From VRUE01 sp963716245 (GTDB lineage Bacteria; Actinomycetota; Thermoleophilia; Solirubrobacterales; 70-9), in contig OY970300.1 of NCBI GenBank assembly GCA_963716245.1, positions 1,178,001-1,242,000 on the forward strand: a DNA stretch of 64,000 bases. Direction: 5' to 3'. Made by a program: the position numbers and the translations under genes. How positions within the stretch are numbered: position 1 is the first letter of the stretch; each line of letters starts with the position of its first letter. The notes beneath the pieces were generated by a model. It saw only the letters and a program-made list of their open reading frames with translations, did no database searches and had not been told where the DNA came from. Positions 43,754 to 50,219 of the stretch are shown piece by piece.

Positions 43754-44692
43754 TCAGGCCGGAAGCGAGCCGAGCGTCAGGCGCAGGCCGTCGGCGAGCC
43801 CGGTCCGGGCCTCCCAGCCGAGCTCGCGCCCGGCCCGGCCCGGGTCGATCGAGATCCGCTGGACCTCGCCCGGGCGGGCCGGCGCCATCGCCGGCCCGAA
43901 GCCCTCGGCGGGCTCCAGCGCGCGCAGCCGGTCGACCAGCTCCAGCACGTCGGTCTCGACGCCGGTCCCGACGTTGATCGGACCGCTCGCGTCGGACTCG
44001 GCGGCGGCCAGCATCGCCGCGACCACGTCGCCGACGTATATGTAGTCGCGCGTCTGCCGGCCGTCCCCGTAGACGGTCGGCGCGCCGCCCGCCCGCAGCT
44101 GTCCGCAGAAGATCGCGATCACGCCCGCCTCGCCGAGCGGGTCCTGGCGCGGGCCGTAGACGTTGCCGAGCCGCAGGCTCACGCCGGACAGGCCGTAGAG
44201 GCGCCGGTAGAGCGCCAGGTACCCCTCGCCGGCGAACTTGCTCTGCCCGTAGGGGGAGAGCGGCGCCAGCGGCGCGTCCTCGGCGAGCGGCAGCTCCTGC
44301 CCCTCGCCCTCGCCGTAGATCGCACCGCCGGTCGAGCTGAAGACGACGCGCCGGCAGCCGGCGCTGCGCGCCGCCTCGAGCAGGTTGGCCGTGCCGCCGA
44401 CGTTGACCGCGGCGTCGAAGGCGGGGTCGGCCACGGACCTGCGCACGTCGATCTGCGCCGCGAGGTGGAAGACGACCTCCGGCCGCCACTCGGCCAGCGC
44501 CGCCGCCACGGCCTCGCCGTCGCGCAGGTCGGCCTCGACCAGCTCCGCTCCGGCGGCGAGCGCGTCGTCGAGGTTCTCGCGCCGCCCGGTCGAGAGGTTG
44601 TCGAGGGCGGTCACCCGGTCGCCCCGGTCGAGCAGCGCGTCGACCAGGTTCGAGCCGATGAAGCCGGCGCCGCCGGTGACCAGGACGTCCAT
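43754..44692 (-). CDS. NAD-dependent epimerase/dehydratase (UDP-glucose 4-epimerase-like)
   Basis: A 312-residue short-chain epimerase. VTGGAGFIGSNLVDAL is the NAD-binding loop, FHLAAQIDVRRSV and VFSSTGGAIYGEG follow, and the catalytic pair is Tyr148-x3-Lys152 (SPYGQSKFAGE). RLGNVYGPRQDPLGEAGVIA and GDGRQTRDYIYVGDVV match the GalE/GalE-like UDP-sugar epimerases common in actinobacterial polysaccharide loci. A 4-epimerase for UDP-Glc/Gal or their N-acetyl forms is most likely. It is transcribed against the big locus and is divergent from a small gene at 44804. Confidence 0.88.
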   Translation of the reverse strand: MDVLVTGGAGFIGSNLVDALLDRGDRVTALDNLSTGRRENLDDALAAGAELVEADLRDGEAVAAALAEWRPEVVFHLAAQIDVRRSVADPAFDAAVNVGGTANLLEAARSAGCRRVVFSSTGGAIYGEGEGQELPLAEDAPLAPLSPYGQSKFAGEGYLALYRRLYGLSGVSLRLGNVYGPRQDPLGEAGVIAIFCGQLRAGGAPTVYGDGRQTRDYIYVGDVVAAMLAAAESDASGPINVGTGVETDVLELVDRLRALEPAEGFGPAMAPARPGEVQRISIDPGRAGRELGWEARTGLADGLRLTLGSLPA

Positions 44693-44803
44693 CAGGGGGC
44701 GATCCTACGCGCCGGTACGCAAAGACGCGAGGGCAAGGTGCCAAGCCGTCCAGGTGCCGGCGACGCAGCAGGGATTCGGCGCCCGCCGCCGTACACGGAC
44801 TGG

Positions 44804-45178
44804 ATGGCCGAACCGGGTGCCGAGACGACGCGGGACTGGCAGCTGCCCGACAGCGCGAAGCCGCCGCTGATCGGCGAGCTGGTCGAGCGGATCGACGAGG
44901 CGCTGGCCACCGCGCGCGCCTCCGAGGCGGCGGTGATGACCGTCGGCGCCGCCGCACTCGACGCCGCCGAGCAGGCGAGGCGCGCCGCCGAGCTTGCCGA
45001 GCGGGCGAGCGCCGCGATCGAGGCCCAGCGGTCCGCTCCTCGCGCAAGCGCGGCCCCTCAGGCTTCGCGTGGTCCCGTCACGGGCAACGCGGACGGGGAG
45101 ATGGAGAGCTTCGCCGCCCGTGCCGACCGCGTCGCCGAGCGCCTCCAGCGCCTCCAGCGCGTGCCTCTCTCGGCCTGA
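44804..45178 (+). CDS. Small hypothetical protein, Ala-rich helical
   Basis: I do not recognise this 124-residue protein. It has no signal peptide or membrane helix. Residues 25-80 are strongly helical and Ala/Glu/Arg-rich (AALDAAEQARRAAELAERAS), which suggests a coiled coil. A second helix near the C-terminus (ADRVAERLQRLQRV) could pair with it. It begins with ATG 111 bp from the divergent epimerase gene and ends just before the operator of the HipBA module. Codon use is like its neighbours, so it is probably a real gene. Confidence 0.5.
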   Translation: MAEPGAETTRDWQLPDSAKPPLIGELVERIDEALATARASEAAVMTVGAAALDAAEQARRAAELAERASAAIEAQRSAPRASAAPQASRGPVTGNADGEMESFAARADRVAERLQRLQRVPLSA

Positions 45179-45182
45179 TTGA

Positions 45183-45225
45183 TCCATAGACTGACCCGTA
45201 ACTCCGTAATGGTCTATTCTATGGA
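45183..45225. promoter_or_regulatory. HipBA operator/promoter
   Basis: TCCATAGA (45183-45190) and its exact inverse TCTATGGA (45218-45225) flank a promoter. The wider arms GATCCATAGAC..GACC and GGTC..TCTATGGACC are also related. CTGACC (45191-45196) and TATTCT (45215-45220), 18 bases apart, serve as -35 and -10. The -10 ends 7 bases before the ATG of hipB, implying a leaderless transcript. Binding of the HTH protein to both arms would occlude the promoter, as in known HipB autoregulation. Confidence 0.68.
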
Positions 45226-45227
45226 CC

Positions 45228-45551
45228 ATGCTGCGCCCCTCCCAGCCCCTTTTCCCGCAGACCGAGCGACGCGCGCGGGCCCTCGGCGAGCGCCTCCGGG
45301 CCGCGCGTCTGCGTCGCCGCATGTCGCTCGCGGACCTCGCCGCGCGGGTCGGGGTGGCGCGGGGGACGCTGTCGCGACTGGAGAGGGGGGACCTGGCGAC
45401 GAGCCTCGGCACGCTGGCGCGCGTCCTCGCGGTGCTCGGCCTGGACGACGACCTCGATCGCCTTGCCCGCGACGACGAGCTCGGCCAACGACTGCAGGAC
45501 GTGCGCCTGACCCGCCCGCGCCGAGCCCGGCGGCCCGCCACCGATGGCTGA
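45228..45551 (+). CDS. hipB: HipB-like XRE antitoxin/repressor
   Basis: A 107-residue protein with an XRE helix-turn-helix at about residues 18-72 (LGERLRAARLRRRMSLADLA, GVARGTLSRLERGDL, LARVLAVLGLDDDL). The tail is Arg-rich. It overlaps the HipA-like kinase gene by 8 bases, the standard order of hipBA modules, where HipB binds the operator and neutralises HipA. An inverted repeat flanking the promoter directly upstream supports autoregulation. No Shine-Dalgarno is present, so the ATG was chosen from the -10 spacing. Confidence 0.85.
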   Translation: MLRPSQPLFPQTERRARALGERLRAARLRRRMSLADLAARVGVARGTLSRLERGDLATSLGTLARVLAVLGLDDDLDRLARDDELGQRLQDVRLTRPRRARRPATDG

Positions 45552-46788
45552 CCGGCGCGACCGGGTCGTCGTCCATCTCGACGCTCCCGAGCTGGGGCCC
45601 GCCCGCGCGGTCGGGTCCCTCTCGCGCGAGCGCTCTGCCGCGACGAGCGTCGTCTCGTTCGACTACGAGCCGGATTGGATCGCGACGCCCGCGGCGTTTC
45701 CGATCGACCCGGCGCTGCCGCTCTTCGAGGGCGAGCAGTACCCACCGGCGCTGCCCGGCGTCTTCGCCGACGTCGCTCCGGATCGCTGGGGGCGGCTCCT
45801 CCTGGAGCGTCGCGAGGCGCTGGAGGCGCGGCGCGAGGAGAGGCCGCCGCGGCGGCTGGACGACTGGGACTTCCTCGTCGGTGTCAGCGACCGGACCCGC
45901 ATGGGAGCGCTGCTCCTGGGGCGGGAGGGCGACGGCGCATTCCTCGACGACAAGCCGCTTGCGGTGCCGCCGAGCGCGTGCCTGCGCGAGCTCGAGCACT
46001 GGGCGCGCGAACTCGAGCAGGGGCTGCCGGCGGAGATGGCCGAGGAGGAGCGCTGGATCGCGATGCTGATCGCACCGGGCAGCTCGCTCGGCGGCGCGCG
46101 TCCGAAGGCCAGCTTCGAGGAAGACGACGGGACGCTGTGGATCGCCAAGTTCCCTTCGCGGGAGGATCGGCACGACGTCGGCGGCTGGGAGCGGGTCCTC
46201 GCGCTTCTCGCCGCCGAGGCCGGCATCTCGACTCCGGAGACCAGAGCCGTCCGCCTCGGCTCGCCGCATCTGACGTTCTGCACGAAGCGCTTCGATCGCG
46301 ATGCCGCCGGCCGGCGCCTCTACGCATCGGCGATGACCCTGACCGGCCACCGCGACAGCGAGGACGCGAGCTATCTCGACGTCGCCCAGGCGATCGTCAA
46401 CTTCGGCGATCCCGCGGCGATAGACGCCGACCTCGCCCAGCTCTTTCGCCGGGTCGTCTTCAACGTGCTGACCGGCAACCGCGACGACCACCTGCGCAAC
46501 CACGGCTTCCTGCGAACGGCAGGCGGCTGGCGGCTGGCACCGGCGTTCGACGTCAATCCGTCGCTGCGCAAGCTCGATCACACCCTGGCCCTCGACGACT
46601 CGATCCGCATCCCCGACCTCGACGTCGTGCGCGAGACGGCCGCCCTCTACCGGCTTTCCTCCGCCGAGGCGGAGGAGCTGATCGCGCAGGTCGACGGCGC
46701 CGTCTCCGCCTGGGCGGACGTAGCGCGGACGGTCGGCCTCCCCGACGAGGAGGTCCGGCTCTTCGCCGGTGTCTTCCTCTCCGCCTGA
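45544..46788 (+). CDS. hipA: HipA-like Ser/Thr kinase toxin
   Basis: A 414-residue HipA-family kinase. The N-terminal subdomain ends near GVSDRTRMGALLL. The SSLGGARPKASF stretch is the HipA activation/ATP loop, LWIAKFPS carries the ATP-binding Lys (about 203), FCTKRFDRD follows, the catalytic loop is NRDDHLRNHGFL (about 313-324) and APAFDVNPS supplies the metal-binding Asp. Known HipA proteins phosphorylate glutamyl-tRNA synthetase and cause growth arrest; related ones have other targets. It is encoded in one operon with the HipB-like repressor. All catalytic residues are present, so it should be active. Confidence 0.88.
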   Translation: MADRRDRVVVHLDAPELGPARAVGSLSRERSAATSVVSFDYEPDWIATPAAFPIDPALPLFEGEQYPPALPGVFADVAPDRWGRLLLERREALEARREERPPRRLDDWDFLVGVSDRTRMGALLLGREGDGAFLDDKPLAVPPSACLRELEHWARELEQGLPAEMAEEERWIAMLIAPGSSLGGARPKASFEEDDGTLWIAKFPSREDRHDVGGWERVLALLAAEAGISTPETRAVRLGSPHLTFCTKRFDRDAAGRRLYASAMTLTGHRDSEDASYLDVAQAIVNFGDPAAIDADLAQLFRRVVFNVLTGNRDDHLRNHGFLRTAGGWRLAPAFDVNPSLRKLDHTLALDDSIRIPDLDVVRETAALYRLSSAEAEELIAQVDGAVSAWADVARTVGLPDEEVRLFAGVFLSA

Positions 46789-46890
46789 AGCCGCGCCGAT
46801 ATCCTTCTGGCCGGTGCGGTAGAGGTTGTGCCCGCTATCCGGCAATAAGCTCGACCGCGCCCGCCCGCCCCCCGAACCAGAGCAGGAGCC

Positions 46891-48105
46891 ATGGCCGTAG
46901 AGACCGCCGCCTACAGCGAGCAGACCGACATCCAGCGCGACATCACCGAGATGGTCCGTCAGTTCGCCGACGAGCAGATCATCCCCAACGCCGAGCACTA
47001 CGACCACGAGGACTCCTTCCCGGAGCCGATCGTCGAGCAGATGAAGGAGCTCGGCCTGTTCGGGGTGACGATCCCCGAGGAGTACGGCGGGATGGGGCTC
47101 GACCTGACGACCTACGCGATGATCGTCGAAGAGCTCTCGCGCGGCTGGATCTCGATCTCGGGCGTCGTCAACACCCACTTCATCGGCTCCTACCTCTTGA
47201 TGAAGTTCGGCACCGACGAGCAGAAAGACCATTTCCTGCCGAAGATGGCGACCGGCGAGATCCGCGCCGCCTTCTCCCTGTCGGAGCCCGAGGTCGGCTC
47301 CGACGTGCAGGGGATCAAGTCGACCGCCAAGAAGGGCGACGACGGCAGCTGGGAGCTGAACGGTCAGAAGATGTGGGTCACCAACGGGCTCGGCTCGGGC
47401 GTCGTCTTCGTGCTGATGAAGACCGACCCGCAGGCGGACCCGCCCTACAAGGGGATGACCTGCTTCATCACCGAGAAGGAGCCCTGGGCGGAAACCAACT
47501 CAGGCGACTTCCAGGGGCTGAACGTGCCGCCGAAGATCAAGAAGATGGGCTACAAGGGCGTCGAGTCGACCGAGCTCGTCTACGACGGCTACCGCTGCCC
47601 GCCCGAGCGCGTGCTCGGCGGCGAGGAGGCCGGCGTCGGCCAGGGCTTCGTGCAGATGATGGACGCGCTCGAGGTCGGGCGGGTCAACGTCGCCGCGCGC
47701 GGCGTCGGCATCGCCCAGCGGGCGCTGGAGCTCGCCCTGCGCTACAGCCAGGAACGCAAGACCTTCGGCAAGGCGATCGCCCAGCACCAAGCGATCCAGT
47801 TCAAGCTCGCCGACATGGCGACCAAGATCGAGGCGGCCCGCCTCGTCACCCGCAAAGCCGCCCGGATGAAGGACGCCGGCGAGCGCTCGGACCTGGAGGC
47901 GGGGATGGCGAAGCTCCTGGCCTCCGAGACCGGCAAGGAGTGCGTCGAGGAGGCGTTCCGCATCCACGGCGGCTACGGCTACTCGAAGGAGTACGAGATC
48001 GAGCGCCTCTACCGTGACGCCCCGCTGCTCCTGATCGGCGAGGGCACCTCCGAGATCCAGCGCATGGTTATCGGCAAGAAGCTGCTCCAGCGCCACAAGA
48101 TCTAG
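46891..48105 (+). CDS. Acyl-CoA dehydrogenase
   Basis: A 404-residue flavoprotein of the acyl-CoA dehydrogenase family, which introduces an alpha-beta double bond into an acyl-CoA and passes electrons to ETF. Markers are IPEEYGGMGLDLTTYAMI, FSLSEPEVGSDVQGIKSTA (FAD contact), MWVTNGLGSG, RVNVAARGVGIAQRALELA, ERKTFGKAIAQHQAIQFKLADM and the end HGGYGYSKEYEIERLYRD followed by GEGTSEIQ, where the Glu fits the short-chain catalytic base. CoA chain length is not predictable. A GCAGGAG ribosome site precedes the ATG. It may act with the MaoC hydratase and malyl-CoA lyase genes in this window, but they are not linked as an operon. Confidence 0.9.
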   Translation: MAVETAAYSEQTDIQRDITEMVRQFADEQIIPNAEHYDHEDSFPEPIVEQMKELGLFGVTIPEEYGGMGLDLTTYAMIVEELSRGWISISGVVNTHFIGSYLLMKFGTDEQKDHFLPKMATGEIRAAFSLSEPEVGSDVQGIKSTAKKGDDGSWELNGQKMWVTNGLGSGVVFVLMKTDPQADPPYKGMTCFITEKEPWAETNSGDFQGLNVPPKIKKMGYKGVESTELVYDGYRCPPERVLGGEEAGVGQGFVQMMDALEVGRVNVAARGVGIAQRALELALRYSQERKTFGKAIAQHQAIQFKLADMATKIEAARLVTRKAARMKDAGERSDLEAGMAKLLASETGKECVEEAFRIHGGYGYSKEYEIERLYRDAPLLLIGEGTSEIQRMVIGKKLLQRHKI

Positions 48106-48127
48106 CGAGGACGCTGCAAACCGTCGT

Positions 48128-48157
48128 CTGGCGGTGTCCTCGCCAGGGTCGGTTTTT
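48128..48157 (+). terminator. Terminator after acyl-CoA dehydrogenase gene
   Basis: CTGGCG (48128-48133) pairs with CGCCAG (48141-48146) around a 7-base loop. A TTTTT run follows at 48153-48157. A second, longer pairing (CGAGGAC / GTCCTCG, 48106-48142) is also possible. It lies between convergent genes and would stop rightward transcription. Confidence 0.55.
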
Positions 48158-48174
48158 CGCGCCCTCGTCTGAGA

Positions 48175-48750
48175 TCAGCGCCCGCCGGTGCCGGTGTGGC
48201 TCTCGTTTCCGGTGCGGGTGCCGGTGTCGTTGTCGTCGGTCGTTCCCCGCGTCGAGGTGCCGTTGGCGCTGGTGTCGTTCGTGCCCAGTTTCGTCCTCGT
48301 GTCGTTGTCGTTGGTCGTGCCTCTGGTCGAGTGGGCGTTGGCGCTCGTGCTATCGGTGCCGAGTTTCGTCGCCGTGTCGTTGTCGTCGGTCGTGCCGCGG
48401 GTCGAGGCGCCGTTTGCGCTGGTGTCGTCGGTTTTCAGCGTCGCGCTCTCGTCGTCGCTGTCCCCGTCGCCATCGCCCGGCCCGCTGCGGTCGTCATCGT
48501 CGTCGTCGCCCCCGCCAGGCCCGCTGTTGCTGCCGCTGGCTACCGCCGCGGGCACGTCGCCGATCACGCCGGCGGCGTTGGCGGCCCAGAAGAGCGGCAC
48601 GGCACCGAGGACCAGAAGCGCCAGGAAGAGCGCCCCCGACCGGCGCAGGGCCGAGGCCTCGCCCGGCAGCAGCGCCTCGTCGGCCTGCAGACCGCTGAAC
48701 ACGCGCGCCGCCGGCGAGACCGCTCGCGTCCTTGAAGTTCTCTCTGGCAT
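48175..48750 (-). CDS. Membrane protein with three 25-residue tandem repeats
   Basis: A 191-residue protein with a cytoplasmic N-terminus (about 1-38), one membrane helix (about 40-60), and an extracellular tail. The tail starts with a Gly/Asp run (GPGGGDDDDDD) and continues with three near-identical 25-residue units of the form T-x-DTSAN-x2-STRGTT-x-DNDT-x-TKLG, then a short GTGGR end. The ATG is fixed by a strong GAGGAGGA ribosome site. The Asp/Thr/Asn-rich repeats may bind calcium or be O-glycosylated, but no known family is evident. The repeats are also clear in the DNA (75-bp period), so the number may vary between strains. Confidence 0.7.
   Translation of the reverse strand: MPERTSRTRAVSPAARVFSGLQADEALLPGEASALRRSGALFLALLVLGAVPLFWAANAAGVIGDVPAAVASGSNSGPGGGDDDDDDRSGPGDGDGDSDDESATLKTDDTSANGASTRGTTDDNDTATKLGTDSTSANAHSTRGTTNDNDTRTKLGTNDTSANGTSTRGTTDDNDTGTRTGNESHTGTGGR
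48224..48448 (-). repeat. Three 75-bp tandem coding repeats
   Basis: Units begin at 48224, 48299 and 48374, each opening GTGTCGTTGTCG on the plus strand, and keep an exact 75-bp period. They encode the 25-residue repeats of the membrane protein at 48175-48750. Differences between units are mostly point changes, which suggests expansion by slippage or unequal crossover. Confidence 0.85.
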
Positions 48751-48922
48751 CGGGATTCCTCCTCGTCGTCGCTCGGAAAGGTTCGCTACCCACGGTCCCT
48801 GCCGAGGAACCGGGGTATGCGTGTAACCCGAACGAGCGTCCAAGATCACGCCGTTGTCCCGCCGATGGGCCGAGTTCCCCCCTCCACACGTCGGTTTTCG
48901 GCCCGTCGGCCCCGAGATCGAC

Positions 48923-49804
48923 TCAGCCGACGGCGCCACGGCGCGAGAGGCGCATCTTGCGGGGCAGCTCGGCGACCAGGGGCTCGAGGCGCTCGACGAC
49001 CTCGCCGCAGGTCGGGCGCGCGGCGGGATCGCGGTCGAGCAGCTCGGCGATCAGGGCTCGCAGATCCTCCGGCACGTGTCCCGGCAACGGGCCCGGCTCC
49101 TCGACCAGCTGGGGGAAGCGCTCCGGCCCCGTCTCGCCGGACCCCTTCGGGAAGGGCTTCTCGCCCGTCAGCGCGTGGAAGAGGGTGGCGCCGAGCCCCC
49201 AGGCGTCGGCCGCGGGGCCGATCCGTGAGCCGGCCGATTCGCCCGTGCACTGCTCGGGCGCCATGTAAGGGTCGGTGCCGATCGGGCCCGAGGTCTCGGC
49301 GGCGCGTCCGAGCGTGCGGGCGATGCTGAGGTCGATCAGCCGCGGCGGCACCCCCATCACGATGTTGTCCGGCTTGACGTCGAGGTGGACGTAGCCGCGG
49401 TTCGCCATGTACTGCAGGGCGCCGGCGACGTTTGCCGCGAGCGGCAGCAGCTGCTGCAGGGCGATCGCGCCGTCGCGCCTGATCAGCCGGCGCAGCGAGG
49501 GGCCCTCCAGGTGCTCGATCAGGACGTGGGGGCGAGGTCCCTCCAGCACCGCATCGAAGCTGCGGATCAGGCTCGGGTGCGCCAGCGCCGCCAGCGCCTC
49601 GACCTCGCGGGCGAGGTCGCGCAGCGCCTTCTCGTCGCCGGCCTGGTCGGGCCGCAGCAGCTTCGCCACGCCGAGCGCGAACAGCGACTCGTCCCAGACC
49701 AGGAAGACCTCGTAGCGGTTGCCGCCGCCGATCGGCTTGAGGACGACTCGCCCCGGATGGATCTCCTCGCCCTCCGCGAAGTCCCAGCTGGCGTGCTCGC
49801 TCAC
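48923..49804 (-). CDS. Hanks-type Ser/Thr protein kinase, short, DLS variant
   Basis: A 293-residue kinase without membrane helix or sensor domain. The Gly loop is IGGGNRYEVFLV, ATP-binding Lys48 lies in VAKLL, the catalytic loop is VHLDVKPDNIVM (Asp142, Lys144, Asn147), and the P+1 region reads GTDPYMAPEQ. The metal-binding DFG is replaced by DLS (158-160). The Asp is kept, so activity is likely. The domain ends at residue 280, so it is just a kinase core. It is divergent from an SCP2 protein gene with 47 bp between them. Targets are unknown. Confidence 0.87.
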   Translation of the reverse strand: MSEHASWDFAEGEEIHPGRVVLKPIGGGNRYEVFLVWDESLFALGVAKLLRPDQAGDEKALRDLAREVEALAALAHPSLIRSFDAVLEGPRPHVLIEHLEGPSLRRLIRRDGAIALQQLLPLAANVAGALQYMANRGYVHLDVKPDNIVMGVPPRLIDLSIARTLGRAAETSGPIGTDPYMAPEQCTGESAGSRIGPAADAWGLGATLFHALTGEKPFPKGSGETGPERFPQLVEEPGPLPGHVPEDLRALIAELLDRDPAARPTCGEVVERLEPLVAELPRKMRLSRRGAVG

Positions 49805-49851
49805 GCCCCGAAGGGTAGGGGGCGCCGCCGCTCGGCTAGCATCGGCAGCCG

Positions 49852-50217
49852 ATGGCAGGTGACACGAAGGCGATGATCGAGACGGCGGTGGAGCGCTTCC
49901 AGGCCGAAGTCCCCGCCCTGCAGAAGCTCAAGCTCGTCTTCGGGCTCGAGTTGAAGGGAAGGGGCGACGTGCAGCTCTACCGGGTCGAGCTGCCCGGTCC
50001 CAAGGTCAGCAAGGACTTCGCCCAGGACGAGCGGATCCTGGTCCAGATCGACCGACCGCAGTTCAACGAGCTGGCCGAGAAGGGAACGCTGAAGAGCTAC
50101 CGCAAGGCTTACGAGACCGGGCACATCAAGGCGACGGGGGACTCAAACGTGACGAAGCTGATCGCCCAGGTCGTCGAGCGCCAGGAGCAGCGCGCCCGGC
50201 TCAAGAAAGCGCACTGA
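49852..50217 (+). CDS. SCP2-like sterol-carrier fold protein
   Basis: A 121-residue protein with the SCP2 fold: a beta-rich start (KLKLVFGLELKGRGDVQLYRV) followed by helices near NELAEKGTLKSYRKAYETG and GDSNVTKLIAQVVERQ. Such proteins bind lipids or acyl chains in a hydrophobic tunnel. A TAGCAT box ends 9 bases before the ATG, so the mRNA is almost leaderless. The next gene starts 2 bp after its stop, so it is cotranscribed with a large secreted lysyl-oxidase/LamG protein; any functional link is unclear. Confidence 0.75.
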   Translation: MAGDTKAMIETAVERFQAEVPALQKLKLVFGLELKGRGDVQLYRVELPGPKVSKDFAQDERILVQIDRPQFNELAEKGTLKSYRKAYETGHIKATGDSNVTKLIAQVVERQEQRARLKKAH

Positions 50218-50219
50218 GC

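Noticed and set aside
48224..48448. CRISPR-like array
   Set aside because: Three 75-bp repeats with no spacers, and the period is a multiple of three inside a coding frame, so these are coding tandem repeats.
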